64,000 bases of DNA from Nitrospina sp. (GTDB lineage: Bacteria; Nitrospinota; Nitrospinia; Nitrospinales; VA-1). The stretch is from positions 1 to 64,000 of the forward strand of contig JABHBK010000024.1 of assembly GCA_018673915.1 (NCBI GenBank), given 5' to 3'. This document shows, piece by piece, positions 1 through 9,829 of the stretch. A model generated the notes under the pieces. That model made no database searches and was not told the DNA's origin. It was given only the letters and a program-made list of their open reading frames with translations. The position numbers and the translations under genes were made by a program. Within the stretch, counting starts at the first letter, position 1. Each line of letters begins with the position of its first letter.

Positions 1-3000
1 AAAATCAGTATCTGTTGCAGCTGCGTTCAACGTCATCGTCGCACCCGATAAGTTGTTCACCGTGCCCGACCCCGTAATATCTGCGTTGTTAGTCGTATGC
101 TGCAGGTTGAAGTCTGCTCCCGATTTATTGTTCAGCGTTCCATCAATGGCAAAGTCTGAGGACGAAAAGTTCCAGTCGATCGTGCCGTCATTCTCCCAGG
201 TTACGTTCGTATCTAATGTCGCGGCACTCGAAGCCGACATTGTGGTCGTCACACCAGTATCCGTTGTCAGCGTCCGCGTTCCACTTATCGTTCCTCCACT
301 CCAGGTCATAGCGCCCGTTACGGTGATGTCCCCTGCCCCATCAATAGTGCCTGCTGTTAAAGAGAGGCCTGCAATACTTGCAGCGTTATTGAACGTAACG
401 GTTCCGGTAGAAACTGAGAGCGTGTCGTTGATGGTGATGCCAGAGGTGGCGGTAAAGACGGCTGAACCCACTGCGGTGATGCCTCCTGTTGTCGCATCCA
501 TTGTAAGGGTACCGCCTGAGTTGAGGGTCACACCAGAGGTAATAGAAATGTTATCCGTTCCATCTGAAGAATTATTGGCATCGCCCTCCAAAGTCATATT
601 GCCTGTTGAGGTCAGGTCGCCGCTGATCGTGAGTCCATTGTCAGCGCTGGCCGTCAAGTTCCCTCCCAGCGTCGTCGAGGTGGCCAGGATCAGAGTAGCG
701 CTATCGAAAATTTGTACGGCCCCGGTACCGGATGCCAGGGTAACCGCGCCAGTGAAATCGTTGGAAGTGTTGGTCAAGGTTATCGTTCCGGTGCTGGCAC
801 TGGTGTCGAAACTGGAAGCACCTCCGATGGTCAAAGCAGCAGTTTGTGAGATATTACCGGAAGATGTCACCGAAATGTCTCCTGTGACATTCACGGTATC
901 GTTAAAGGCAACATTACCTAAGGCATTAATGACCAGGGCCGTTGAAGAACTATTGGTGGTGGTCAATTGGCGAAGTGTATTATTGGTTGCATTTGTCCCT
1001 ACCGCACTCAACGTAATCGTTCCACTGCCCGCATCGATGGAAGTCCCGCTGGACATTTGGATTACGTCAAAACTATTTCCATCAGTCGTAACGTCATTGG
1101 CAGTGATGGATACATTCCCTGCCCCACTGGCAGTAATACTTCCTCCAGAGTTAATATTGACAGCATCATCAGCAGTGAGCGTCACCGCTCCCGCAGACGT
1201 AATCGCCAACGCAGCACTAATATTAATATCTGAGAACTGTCCGTTGGCATCCAGGATCAGAGAGCCCGCAGCCAGAGTGTTGGAAAAATTAATAGCACTG
1301 CCGGTGCCGGTGTCATTGTTTGTGAGAGAGAAACTACCTGTGCCGACATCCATAGCTCCTGAGGTCGTGATCGATCCCGTATCTGTATTCAGACTAAAAT
1401 TCAAGGCGGTGGATGAATCCACAACAAAGGTGGTGATGTCACCTCCCGATGCCGCCAATGAGAAAGTGGTGAGTCCCGTCGAAGAGAGTGCATAGGTAGG
1501 ATTACTAGCCGGGTCGATGGTCATTGTCAGATCCGTCAGCGTTGTTGTTGTATTTGCAATCTCGATACCTCCGTTAGAATCCAGAACCAGTACGGCGGTA
1601 TTTGTTTCAATGGCATCGCCCGAACCTATGCTTGTGGCCCCTATCAGATTAATAGTTCCAGAAGTCGCGACAATGTCCACATCTGTATCTCCGCCGTCGA
1701 CAATTGCCGCATCCGCAGTAACCGTCACAGCCGAAGCGGTGCTGTTTGTGGTGGTCAATTCACCCACAGTAATATCCCCTGAATTGGCTCCTGTGGACGT
1801 CAACGTAAGAGTACCGCTACCAGCATCAATGGTTGATCCATCAGTCATGGCAATCGCATCACTGCCGCCAGCTAAAGCATCGGTATTGGATTGGAGGGAT
1901 ATGTTTCCAGCCCCACTGGCTGTGATACTTCCTGATGAAGAAAAATTGATCGCGTCATCTGCGGTGAGGGTTACTGCACCTCCAGAAGCGATAGTTACCA
2001 CATTATTAATATTTACATCCAATTGCTGACCATTTGCATCCAGAGTCAGAGAACCCGCGGCAAGAGTATTGGAAATAGTAATAGATCCATTGCCGCTGGG
2101 TTCACTCGTCGTGACGGATAAACTACCTGTCCCTACGCTCATAGCTCCGGAGGTCGTGACTGTATCCGTGTCTACCGTCAGGCCAAAATTCAAGGCAGTA
2201 GCAGTCAAAGTACCGATCTGAATATTAGAACCCGTGTCCGACAAGTTGAAGGCGCTAATATTTGAAGCGCTGAGAGCATATGTGGAAGAGCTGGACGAAC
2301 TAACCGTCAGGGTCAAGTCGGTCAGGGTAGAAGTGGTGACCACATTGAAACTATTGTTAACATCCAAAGTCAGGTTAGCACCGAGATCGTTACTACCATC
2401 GGTCAAGGTGATGTCACCCCCTGTGCTGGTGAAACTGGATGTTCCGCTGACAGTCAAAGATCCAGCCTGAGTAATCGCTCCACTGGATGTAACCGTCAGG
2501 TTACCGCCCAGAGTCGATGTCGCCAAAATCGTTGCAGAACTATCTGTCAACTGAACCGCTCCGGTACCGGATGACAAAGTAATCCCGCCGGTAAACACAT
2601 TACTGGCGTTGGTCAACGTGATCGTGCCTGTGCCGCTGGTGGTAAAACTCGATGTCGCCACCACTGTTATTGAGGCAGCTGTCCCTGTAATATCACCGGT
2701 CGAAGTCACCGCAAGAACTCCCGGCGTGGGTAGATTGACTGCGCCACCGAAGGTCGCCGACCCGGAGCTGGAGATGGTAAAGTTAACCAGACCTGTGGTA
2801 TCCCCCGCGCCCACCGCTGCCAGGGTGACCGCCCCTGTGCCAGCCAGCAGGATCAGAGTCTCCGCGCTCCCTCCGGTCGTCCCTGTTATCGCTCCGGTCA
2901 CTGTGATGTCACCCGCTCCGGCACCCGTTGAGACTGTTGGAGTATTTGCCTCACCTATGATCATCGCGCCGTTGAAGTTCAGGTCGCCCTGGTTAGTGCT

Positions 3001-5580
3001 TAGATCCCCAGCTACAGTAATGCTGGTGTTGGCGGTCAATGTAAGGGCATTTTCAAAGACCGATGTGCTGTTATCGGTGGAAATGAGCTTGCCTGACCCC
3101 GATGCATCCAAAGTAATAGTGCCGGAAATGGTGTTGGTGTTGGCGGCGGTAACGGTGCTGATGCTTATATTGCCACCGGTGCTGTCACCGATGGTCAGGT
3201 TGTTGGCGGTGATGTTTCCCAACTCGGCGTCGGTGATCTGCATATCGCCTGATGCGGCCCCAACACCAATAGTCCCACCGTCAGAAACCAGGATCGTTAT
3301 ATCGCCTGACCCGGTATTCAAAGCCCCCGAAGTGTTCAGGTTGATGTCGTTCGCCGTAATTGTCAGGGAATTGTTGCTAGAGTTTACCGTTTGGCCATCG
3401 GCAACTGAGAAATCACCAGCGCCATTGTTGTCACTGTCCGAATCCAGAACAATTGCTCCACCCACAGTCAGGCTCACATTCATGGTTACTCCAAAATTGG
3501 CATTTAGGGTCAGAGCATTAGTGAATATCGAAGCTGTACTGGAAAAATTTATCGAAGCTCCTGTATTATTCGCGTTTAAGGTTGTTAGCCCGGTAATATT
3601 GATGGTATTTGCACCCGTAATACCTTCTACTGTGATATCACCGTTCGTTGCATCTCCGATTGTTAAATTAGTCGCCGTTATGTTTTGCAACTCAGTGCCA
3701 CTGATAACCATGCCAACTCCGGAAGCACCCAAAGCAATAGCGCCGCCGTCAGAAACCAAAAGGGTTACCGTGCCCGCTCCAGCATTTATGGAACCGGAAG
3801 TGAGGTCGATATCATTGGCGGTGATATCTATATTCCCCCCGCCGGTTGTGAAACTGCCTGATGCTCCAAAAACCAGATCGCCCGCACCGTTAGCCGTGTT
3901 GCCATCGGCTTCGATGGTCAGGGTACCGGTGCCATCCAAAGTGATAGCCTGATCGATGTTGATGTCGTTGCCGGCTCTTAGAACAACGCTGACGTTGCTG
4001 TTACCGGTAGAGGTAGCAATGTTCCAGGCGGCACTGACGGTGATGTCGTTGGTGGCCTGCAATTCAATGGTGCCGGTTACGCCATTAAAACTTCCGGAAC
4101 TGGCCGTAACATCAAAGTTACTGGTCAGACCTGAATCCTCTGCAAAAGCTTCGGTGTCATCGGACCCGGCGGTGAATCCGGCGGTGTTGGAATCTGCTGA
4201 AGAGGAAATAGTAATGTTTAACGGATCGAGCAGGAGTACTCCATCTACACCGTTCACCGCACCCAATGCAATTTGAAGGGCGTGAAAATTCAGAGTGCCT
4301 TTGCCTGAAACTTCTACGAATCCGCCATCGCCAGAAAGCGAGCCACCCGTAGCCAGGACACTGCCGTAAAAACGTGTCACGTCATCGGCCCAGACGATGA
4401 CCTTGCCACCATCACCGGATGTTCCGGCACTGGCATCTATCACGGCGTCTTCACCGACATAGGTGCGGAAGGCATTTTGAACTTCCGCATTCTTGCCTTG
4501 AAAATCGCCGCCGATGAGCACCTCACCGCCGCCCGCATCACCGGACACGTTAACAACAGCGTTATCGAACAAGCCGACCATCTCACCAAGCACATGAACC
4601 GTGCCGCCCTCTTCTCCAACATCATCTCCTGAAGCGGTGATCGTGCCCGATACATTAACAACACCGGAACTGCCACCGGTTAAAAATACCCGGCCTTCTT
4701 TTTCCACTACGGTATTGGCCTGGATCGTCCCTTCCATGTTGACGACGTGACGAATCACATCGCCCGCGTCTTTCGCCGTCATGCGCACCTGACCGCCGTC
4801 GGCCTGGATGAGTCCGCTATTGCTCACCCTATCCTGTAGAACATTGCCGTCTTTATCCGTTACCGTTCCCGATACCGCTTCCGTCACCTCAAAACTGATC
4901 AGGCCGTCACCGGTGAAGTCCAACGTCGCAGCTTTACCAGCGGCAAGGTCCACAGAACCGAGGCTGGCGACAATGGTTCCTCTATTCGCCACAGCAGGGG
5001 CAAGCAGACCGACATAACTGGTCGTGCTGATCGTGCCTTCGTTAATGACGGAGGTGAGAGGGTTGTCGATGTCCTGCGAGAAATTGTAGTTCTGGTCGAG
5101 GAAGTCTTGATCTGAAATCCCCATCGTCGTGGCGATCAGACCATGCGTATCAATCTTGGAACCGGGACCAAAAAACACGCCCGATCCGTTGACGATAAAT
5201 ACTTGTCCGTTAGCAGTGAGATTGCCCAGAAGCAGGCTCGGGTCCGTCCCAATAACACGGTTGAGCGCAATAGCACTGGATGAGGGCTGGGTGAAGTTGA
5301 CCGACTCGGAGCCGCCGATATTGAACGAGTTCCAGTTGATGATCATCTCACCTGTGAACTGGTCTATCTGCATGGATGTGGCAGTGGGTTCGGTGATGGT
5401 GCCTGAGCCGGAGACAATCTGCCCATCTTCTGGCAGGGCATAGACAAGCGTCGGGAAACCACCGATTAACCAGATGAGAAATACAACTACGAGGTGACGC
5501 AAGAACAGGAGGGACTTTCTTTTCGTTTTACGGGAAAAGAGTCTAATACGACTGAGATTTTTGGAAGGCTCTGAAATCAA
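1..5580 (-). CDS. Two-partner secretion exoprotein, filamentous haemagglutinin family (partial, C-terminus missing)
   Basis: Open for 1860 codons and still open at the left edge, so the C-terminus is outside the window. A TTG start at 5580 is chosen because an AAGGGGAG ribosome-binding site lies about 9 nt upstream and no ATG fits. A basic N-region and hydrophobic core (residues about 20-48, ending VYA-LP) form a Sec signal peptide. Residues about 50-170 match the haemagglutination-activity/TPS domain (INWNSFNIG, NGQVFIVNGSGVFFG). Residues about 390-430 carry the family motif VIVWAD...GGFVEVSGKG. The rest is Gly/Ser/Thr/Asn-rich beta-helix sequence with long internal repeats. Family knowledge: such proteins are exported through a TpsB porin and act as adhesins or released surface proteins. 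The TpsB gene lies just upstream. The function here (adhesin, toxin carrier or other) cannot be judged without the C-terminus. Confidence 0.9.
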   Translation of the reverse strand, partial: MISEPSKNLSRIRLFSRKTKRKSLLFLRHLVVVFLIWLIGGFPTLVYALPEDGQIVSGSGTITEPTATSMQIDQFTGEMIINWNSFNIGGSESVNFTQPSSSAIALNRVIGTDPSLLLGNLTANGQVFIVNGSGVFFGPGSKIDTHGLIATTMGISDQDFLDQNYNFSQDIDNPLTSVINEGTISTTSYVGLLAPAVANRGTIVASLGSVDLAAGKAATLDFTGDGLISFEVTEAVSGTVTDKDGNVLQDRVSNSGLIQADGGQVRMTAKDAGDVIRHVVNMEGTIQANTVVEKEGRVFLTGGSSGVVNVSGTITASGDDVGEEGGTVHVLGEMVGLFDNAVVNVSGDAGGGEVLIGGDFQGKNAEVQNAFRTYVGEDAVIDASAGTSGDGGKVIVWADDVTRFYGSVLATGGSLSGDGGFVEVSGKGTLNFHALQIALGAVNGVDGVLLLDPLNITISSSADSNTAGFTAGSDDTEAFAEDSGLTSNFDVTASSGSFNGVTGTIELQATNDITVSAAWNIATSTGNSNVSVVLRAGNDINIDQAITLDGTGTLTIEADGNTANGAGDLVFGASGSFTTGGGNIDITANDIDLTSGSINAGAGTVTLLVSDGGAIALGASGVGMVISGTELQNITATNLTIGDATNGDITVEGITGANTINITGLTTLNANNTGASINFSSTASIFTNALTLNANFGVTMNVSLTVGGAIVLDSDSDNNGAGDFSVADGQTVNSSNNSLTITANDINLNTSGALNTGSGDITILVSDGGTIGVGAASGDMQITDAELGNITANNLTIGDSTGGNISISTVTAANTNTISGTITLDASGSGKLISTDNSTSVFENALTLTANTSITVAGDLSTNQGDLNFNGAMIIGEANTPTVSTGAGAGDITVTGAITGTTGGSAETLILLAGTGAVTLAAVGAGDTTGLVNFTISSSGSATFGGAVNLPTPGVLAVTSTGDITGTAASITVVATSSFTTSGTGTITLTNASNVFTGGITLSSGTGAVQLTDSSATILATSTLGGNLTVTSSGAITQAGSLTVSGTSSFTSTGGDITLTDGSNDLGANLTLDVNNSFNVVTTSTLTDLTLTVSSSSSSTYALSASNISAFNLSDTGSNIQIGTLTATALNFGLTVDTDTVTTSGAMSVGTGSLSVTTSEPSGNGSITISNTLAAGSLTLDANGQQLDVNINNVVTIASGGAVTLTADDAINFSSSGSITASGAGNISLQSNTDALAGGSDAIAMTDGSTIDAGSGTLTLTSTGANSGDITVGELTTTNSTASAVTVTADAAIVDGGDTDVDIVATSGTINLIGATSIGSGDAIETNTAVLVLDSNGGIEIANTTTTLTDLTMTIDPASNPTYALSSTGLTTFSLAASGGDITTFVVDSSTALNFSLNTDTGSITTSGAMDVGTGSFSLTNNDTGTGSAINFSNTLAAGSLILDANGQFSDINISAALAITSAGAVTLTADDAVNINSGGSITASGAGNVSITANDVTTDGNSFDVIQMSSGTSIDAGSGTITLSAVGTNATNNTLRQLTTTNSSSTALVINALGNVAFNDTVNVTGDISVTSSGNISQTAALTIGGASSFDTSASTGTITLTNTSNDFTGAVTLASGTGAVQIFDSATLILATSTTLGGNLTASADNGLTISGDLTSTGNMTLEGDANNSSDGTDNISITSGVTLNSGGTLTMDATTGGITAVGSAVFTATSGITINDTLSVSTGTVTFNNAASIAGLSLTAGTIDGAGDITVTGAMTWSGGTISGTRTLTTDTGVTTTMSASSAATLDTNVTWENDGTIDWNFSSSDFAIDGTLNNKSGADFNLQHTTNNADITGSGTVNNLSGATMTLNAAATDTDF
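955..2210 (-). repeat. Diverged internal tandem repeat, period about 789 bp (263 codons)
   Basis: Within the exoprotein gene, about 955-1420 and about 1745-2210 align along their length with an offset of 789 bp (for example the word ccccactggc at 1122 and 1911, and caaggc at 1402 and 2191). The offset is a multiple of three, so reading frame is kept. The copies have diverged at many positions, so this is an old duplication of a beta-helix block. Confidence 0.75.
3150..3840 (-). repeat. Diverged internal tandem repeat, period about 468 bp (156 codons)
   Basis: A second in-frame repeat in the exoprotein gene. About 3150-3370 and about 3620-3840 share order and wording (both contain gccgtcagaaacca or close variants) with an offset of 468 bp. 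It encodes the motif ITANDINLxSGxxxxGSGDITxLVSDGG twice with variations, consistent with stacked beta-helix coils. Confidence 0.7.
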
Positions 5581-5807
5581 AATGCCGTTCTCCCCTTAAA
5601 ACAGCATGAAACAATGCTAATGCAGGTAAAATTATCGTTACCTCAAACGCAAGGTAATTGTAATTAAAGGGGAAAGGTAAAGCAATGCCATGCAAGGAAT
5701 CATTTCAGCTACAACAATAACTTGCGAATCTTCAAGGGGTTTGACGGGTAATGAAATGAGGATTTATGCTAAATAATTCACCACCCTGTTTGAAGGGAGG
5801 CTTTTCT

Positions 5808-7088
5808 TTATCCACTACAGCTTTCAGTTCCGGAATCATCAAAAACATCCACACCGCCGGAAAAATCTTCCGTCGTTCCAAAACTACCTTCGGGAACCGC
5901 ACCTTCGGTGAATTCACTCATGAAACCCGAGTCAAAACCACCGGTATCACCACCGGTATCGACATCCCCGTCCTGAGATCCGGCGGAGTCTTCCGAGCCC
6001 GGCGGTTCGCTGCCCGGTTCATCGGAGCCGGCAGATTCCGAACTTTCTTCGGAGTCCGCACTCTCTTCAGAGTCGGCGCTCTCTTCCGATTCTGCAGACT
6101 CTTCGGAGGATTCTTCAGACTCTTCGCTGGATTCTTCAGACTCTGAAGTTTCTCCAGATTCACTGGACTCTTCAGATTTATCAGACTTTTTACTCTTTTT
6201 TTTCTTCTTCTTTTTTTTGGTCTTCTTTTCTTTTACTTTTATCAATCCTTTATTTTTTGAGCTACCACCAATTTTTGCCAGGACCACATTGCGGATGGCC
6301 TGTAATTCTCCGGGAGTCAGAGGCACAGGTGGGGACGGAGGTTGTCCTTGCACAACACTGGTTTTTTGCATGGCGCCTACAGCCACTTCTCCTCCGGGGG
6401 CTTGCGCAAAAAGATCCGTATTTTCATCAAAAGCCGCTGTGGTGAAAAGGGGTTCAAACCCTTCTTCAAACTCAAACCAATTCGATTTCCGTTCCATCCC
6501 TACATTCGGATCGCTATTACTGACGGATACGGTGCCGGCCTGATTAGCGATGAGAGTTTTATCGGGACTGGCACTGATATAACCTTGAGTACCGCGAGCG
6601 GCCAGATTACCAGTGGGAGATACAATGCGGAAGGAGGATTTTTTGTTCTTCTGCGATTTATTAACAATGTACATGGAGAGACCATGCGCCACGTTAATGA
6701 CCCCCTGGCGCAGTTTGTCCTCCGGTTTGTACAAATAGGAATCTATGGACATCCTGGTTTTTGGACCAAGAGCCATGAGGCTTTTATCTTCGAAGAGAAT
6801 TTTGAGACGGCTTTTCCGACCAGTTCTAAAAGTATCCTTCGTGAAGACGGGTTGTTTCTTTTTTACTTTTTCCCAGACTTCTGCCGAGGCTTGCTGGACT
6901 TCGCCTTTTTTAGCCTGGGCCACCGGTTCGCCAACCAGAAGTTCGATCGTGCCAATAATGCCAATGATTCGCCCGACCGGTTTCTCTTCGGCGAAAGAAA
7001 ATCCTGGCACGAAAAGAAACAACACAACAAAAGCCCAAATCAGCCTTCCTGCATTTCTTTTCCAGGATATAAAATTACGAGGTTTCAT
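5808..7088 (-). CDS. FecR-domain exported protein with Lys-rich and Ser/Glu-rich tail
   Basis: 426 residues. A signal peptide (about 1-33, ending SFA-EE) indicates export. Residues about 75-200 match FecR-type sequence (RLKILFEDKSLMALGPKTRM, then LAARGTQGYISA), a domain usually seen in sigma/anti-sigma regulators and, in secreted form, in cell-surface proteins. There is no anti-sigma N-terminus or transmembrane anchor, so a transenvelope regulator role is unlikely. Near residue 290 there is a run of about 20 mostly lysines, followed by about 65 residues of Ser/Glu/Asp repeats and a Gly/Asp-rich end. The gene sits between the TpsB gene (20 bp upstream) and the exoprotein gene (228 bp downstream), so it probably belongs to the same secretion locus, perhaps as a surface partner. 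Molecular role unknown. Confidence 0.75.
   Translation of the reverse strand: MKPRNFISWKRNAGRLIWAFVVLFLFVPGFSFAEEKPVGRIIGIIGTIELLVGEPVAQAKKGEVQQASAEVWEKVKKKQPVFTKDTFRTGRKSRLKILFEDKSLMALGPKTRMSIDSYLYKPEDKLRQGVINVAHGLSMYIVNKSQKNKKSSFRIVSPTGNLAARGTQGYISASPDKTLIANQAGTVSVSNSDPNVGMERKSNWFEFEEGFEPLFTTAAFDENTDLFAQAPGGEVAVGAMQKTSVVQGQPPSPPVPLTPGELQAIRNVVLAKIGGSSKNKGLIKVKEKKTKKKKKKKKSKKSDKSEESSESGETSESEESSEESEESSEESAESEESADSEESADSEESSESAGSDEPGSEPPGSEDSAGSQDGDVDTGGDTGGFDSGFMSEFTEGAVPEGSFGTTEDFSGGVDVFDDSGTESCSG
6030..6235 (-). repeat. Low-complexity Ser/Glu and poly-Lys coding repeat
   Basis: The coding strand is made of imperfect reiterations of codons for Glu-Ser/Ser-Glu (plus-strand words such as gactcttcgga and gattcttcagac), preceded in the protein by a long Lys run coded by aaa/aag. 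Such tracts are prone to length change by slippage. Confidence 0.7.
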
Positions 7089-7107
7089 TGGGCTTTTCAG
7101 TAATATT

Positions 7108-8862
7108 TTAATAAGAGATCAAACCACTTAAATAAAATGTGCCAAAGCTTCGGTCCGAAGGCACCACTCCACTCATAACCGGTACCCCCCATATTAGCGA
7201 AAAACTGGTGGAGACTAAAGCTTCATCTTTAGCCGGCATACTAATTTTAACTCCAAACCCTGCTCCGGTGATGGCCTGATGGTCTTCTCCGGGTTCTGAA
7301 TCATCGACAAACACTTTTCCATGATCGATGAAAGCAAGCAGGGTGGTATTGATATCCTTTTTCTTCCAACCTGTGTAGAAGGGTGCCTTCCAGGTAATTG
7401 GATAATTGTATTCCATTGATAAATTGTAGCCATGGTCGCCTGAAAACTCGGACAGGGCAAACCCTCTCACCGAGCCAAAGCCGCCGACCGAAGTCTGATC
7501 GGGAGATAAAACCCGATCCAGCGCAAACTGTCCGGATGCTTTCATGATGAAAAATCCAGGAAAGTCTTTATGCAGTATGCTGGCATTCTGGTATCGGGTC
7601 AGGCTGGAATTGAAGACCGCCACATCACCGCGTCCATCGGTTCTTGAGTTCAGGTTTTCATCGTTATCGCCTTCGGAAAAACCAGATTTACCCTGAACGT
7701 CAAAAAAGTTCCTGCCTTTATAGGGGTCGCTGAAGTTTCCCCCTACTCCCAAAAATATATTCACCAACCTGTCATCACTGGTATTTTTTCCCAATTGCTC
7801 GTTGGTATAATTTCTCACTTGCAGTCCCCCTTTTACAAACAACTGCGAGGTGCGCGAACGCTGTAGAGGATGATTGACTTCCAGTGAAAAAATTTGCGAT
7901 TTCCCCCCTGCCCTCAAACTAGCCAGGCTTTGACCCAAAGCATGTTCCGAATGCGTGAACGAAGCCTTCACCGTTGTGCCACGGTCGGTTATGGGAAACA
8001 GGAAGGTGGGTTGGAAATAGTCTTGACCCAAATTTGATTCAACAATGCGGAGCGAAAATTGGTCGCCCAGTTTAAACAGGTTGCCTACCGTACCGGTCAT
8101 TCCTACTCTTATGGGTCCGGTGAACCGAGAGCCAAAATTATCGACATCCAGGCTGAATGTATAGGGTCGTGTTTCCGTGACATTGAGAATCAGGTCTGTG
8201 GTTCCAGGCAATTCTCCTGCCTGTAACACCGAGCGCACTTGAATTCCCTGCAGACTGTTGAGTTCCAGCAACACTCGTTCCAAAGCCGACTCGCTTAAAA
8301 CTTCTTCATCGCGAAGAGGTTGCATTCTCTGAATAAATTGTTCGGCAGGGTTTCTAACGTTTCCCTTTACTTCAATATTGCCCAGCTTTCCTTCCACTAT
8401 TTGCAGGAGAATCACCCCATTTTTAATTTCCTGCGCGGGAATGAAGGCCCTGGCAAGAAAATAACCTTCAGTGGCATACGCGGCGGTCACCTCATTGGCA
8501 TACAAAGTGAGGATACCCAGAGTCATGTTATCTCCTTCTCCAACATCCAAGAGCGGGGCAAGCTTTTCAGTGGAGATCAGGGTATTGCCAGTCACTTTAA
8601 TTTCCCGCACAAAAAATGTGGGACCTGCACCGGCATCAATCAGTTCGCGGCTGTCTTCAATTTCAATATCGGGAACAACTTCTTCAGGTGGGGGAGCGTA
8701 CTCAGGGCGGGATTGCCGCAGGGATTTCTCGATAATCCCAGCATCGGTCTGTCCCCAAGCAGGCAGGGCAATGGATAAAAACCACCCTGCGATAAGATCG
8801 GTAAAATAAAGCAATCTCTTTATCTTGTGCCGGACTGGAATATATTTTTCTCTATAAGTCAT
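7108..8862 (-). CDS. Two-partner secretion outer-membrane porin (TpsB/ShlB/FhaC family)
   Basis: 584 residues, usual length for the family. ATG at 8862 is preceded by GAGG at about 5 nt. A signal peptide (about 20-38) is followed by a short linker and a POTRA_2 domain at about 65-145 (FFVREIKVTGNTLIS, GYFLARAFIPAQEI, VVEGKLGNIEVKGN). The rest is a beta-barrel domain with TRPYTFSLDVDNFGSRFTGP and GSVRGFALSEFSGDHGYNLS, the latter resembling the conserved VRGF motif of TpsB barrels. The protein ends in Tyr, as expected of a BAM-inserted barrel. It recognises the TPS domain of the partner and exports it; the obvious partner is the exoprotein gene 1.5 kb downstream. The three genes are probably cotranscribed. 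Confidence 0.92.
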   Translation of the reverse strand: MTYREKYIPVRHKIKRLLYFTDLIAGWFLSIALPAWGQTDAGIIEKSLRQSRPEYAPPPEEVVPDIEIEDSRELIDAGAGPTFFVREIKVTGNTLISTEKLAPLLDVGEGDNMTLGILTLYANEVTAAYATEGYFLARAFIPAQEIKNGVILLQIVEGKLGNIEVKGNVRNPAEQFIQRMQPLRDEEVLSESALERVLLELNSLQGIQVRSVLQAGELPGTTDLILNVTETRPYTFSLDVDNFGSRFTGPIRVGMTGTVGNLFKLGDQFSLRIVESNLGQDYFQPTFLFPITDRGTTVKASFTHSEHALGQSLASLRAGGKSQIFSLEVNHPLQRSRTSQLFVKGGLQVRNYTNEQLGKNTSDDRLVNIFLGVGGNFSDPYKGRNFFDVQGKSGFSEGDNDENLNSRTDGRGDVAVFNSSLTRYQNASILHKDFPGFFIMKASGQFALDRVLSPDQTSVGGFGSVRGFALSEFSGDHGYNLSMEYNYPITWKAPFYTGWKKKDINTTLLAFIDHGKVFVDDSEPGEDHQAITGAGFGVKISMPAKDEALVSTSFSLIWGVPVMSGVVPSDRSFGTFYLSGLISY

Positions 8863-8935
8863 TCATTCCTCAACCATAAAAGCCCATATAGGGCATAAAA
8901 AGCCGAGTGTATTATAGAGCAATTCCGAATAAATT

Positions 8936-8966
8936 AACCCCCACTCACATTTAGTGAGAGGGGGTT
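8936..8966 (-). terminator. Strong hairpin between the 9012 gene and the secretion locus
   Basis: AACCCCC-A-CTCAC, loop ATTTA, GTGAG-A-GGGGGTT: a 12-bp stem with one A/A mismatch. On the minus strand it lies 46 bp after the stop of the 9012-9671 gene and is followed by an AT-rich stretch rather than a long T run. It probably ends that transcript, which would give the secretion locus its own promoter within 8863-8935. Confidence 0.6.
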
Positions 8967-9011
8967 ATCTAAAGCATAATAATTTCAATGAGTTACAAGG
9001 AGTAGGTGGTT

Positions 9012-9671
9012 TTAAAAATCTCCTTCTTTGATGCGGAACACATCAGGGTCTTCCGGTTTTTCGATATAAGAGAGGGTGAGGGCAATATTTTCGCCCGCCT
9101 TTTTATCGCCTTCCGATTTGGGGTTGCTCAATAGCAACCTTGCGGCTCTTCCTTTTCGATCTTTTCCCTGGAATACCAAAATAACACCTTCACCCAACTG
9201 AGCATTGAGGGCGAAACCTTCTTTCTGATATTTTTTCTGCATAAAATGATTGCGCAACTGATTGGCGGTCGCAACTACGGCTTCGGCATTCGGGTTTTTC
9301 ATCACTGGCCTGCCCCAAATCACATTGATATGAATTAGACGTTTTGATTTATATCCGAGGATATAGAAAACTTTTGCATCACCACTTTCTGGCAAAAGCT
9401 TTGAAACCGAAATTCCCAGCGTAATGGTTTTTTCATTCGGGTGGATTTGTCGGGAGACCTGTTTTTTTCCTATCCCAAAATCGCCCCTGATGGCTTTTAT
9501 TAGATCCCTTTCATTCATGCCAAACTGAGCAGAGCGAAAACCATTTACTACGGCCCATTGTTGCGAGGTACCGGTTCCCGAATCAGGCTTGGCTAAACCG
9601 GTTCCAATAAAGAACACACCACTAAAAATTAAGGACAAAATAATAACAATTGGCTTCAATGGATTCGGCAT
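9012..9671 (-). CDS. Secreted protein of unknown function
   Basis: 219 residues. ATG at 9671 follows GGGAG at about 8 nt. A signal peptide (about 8-28, FIGTGLA-KP) predicts export. The mature part holds FGMNERDLIKAI, a pattern like the short 'recognition' helices seen at the start of some periplasmic lipoprotein-like domains, and an alternating hydrophobic pattern suggestive of a beta-rich fold. No cysteine follows the signal peptide, so it is not a lipoprotein. I do not recognise the family. It stands alone, with a 158-bp gap upstream and a terminator-like hairpin downstream. Confidence 0.7.
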   Translation of the reverse strand: MPNPLKPIVIILSLIFSGVFFIGTGLAKPDSGTGTSQQWAVVNGFRSAQFGMNERDLIKAIRGDFGIGKKQVSRQIHPNEKTITLGISVSKLLPESGDAKVFYILGYKSKRLIHINVIWGRPVMKNPNAEAVVATANQLRNHFMQKKYQKEGFALNAQLGEGVILVFQGKDRKGRAARLLLSNPKSEGDKKAGENIALTLSYIEKPEDPDVFRIKEGDF

Positions 9672-9829
9672 TTCATTTTTCTCCCATTCGAATACTGCAA
9701 CCGGACTCAGGCATTTTTTTACTTTATCATTCCGCTTTCAGGATTTGGTCCGTAAATATCGGCTTGCCACGATCCTATAAAAGGCGTATCGGACTTCTTT
9801 ATAAATCAATTTATAACCATCTACAATTA

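Noticed and set aside
53-4676. Long plus-strand open frames (up to 480 codons) antisense to the exoprotein, rich in Val, Pro, Ala and Ser
   Set aside because: They mirror the codon bias of the Gly/Ser/Thr/Ala-rich gene on the minus strand, have no ribosome-binding sites and no domain resemblance.
5766-7131. Several plus-strand frames antisense to the FecR-domain gene, rich in Arg/Phe
   Set aside because: Their repeats are only the reverse complement of the Glu/Ser coding tract; no start signals.
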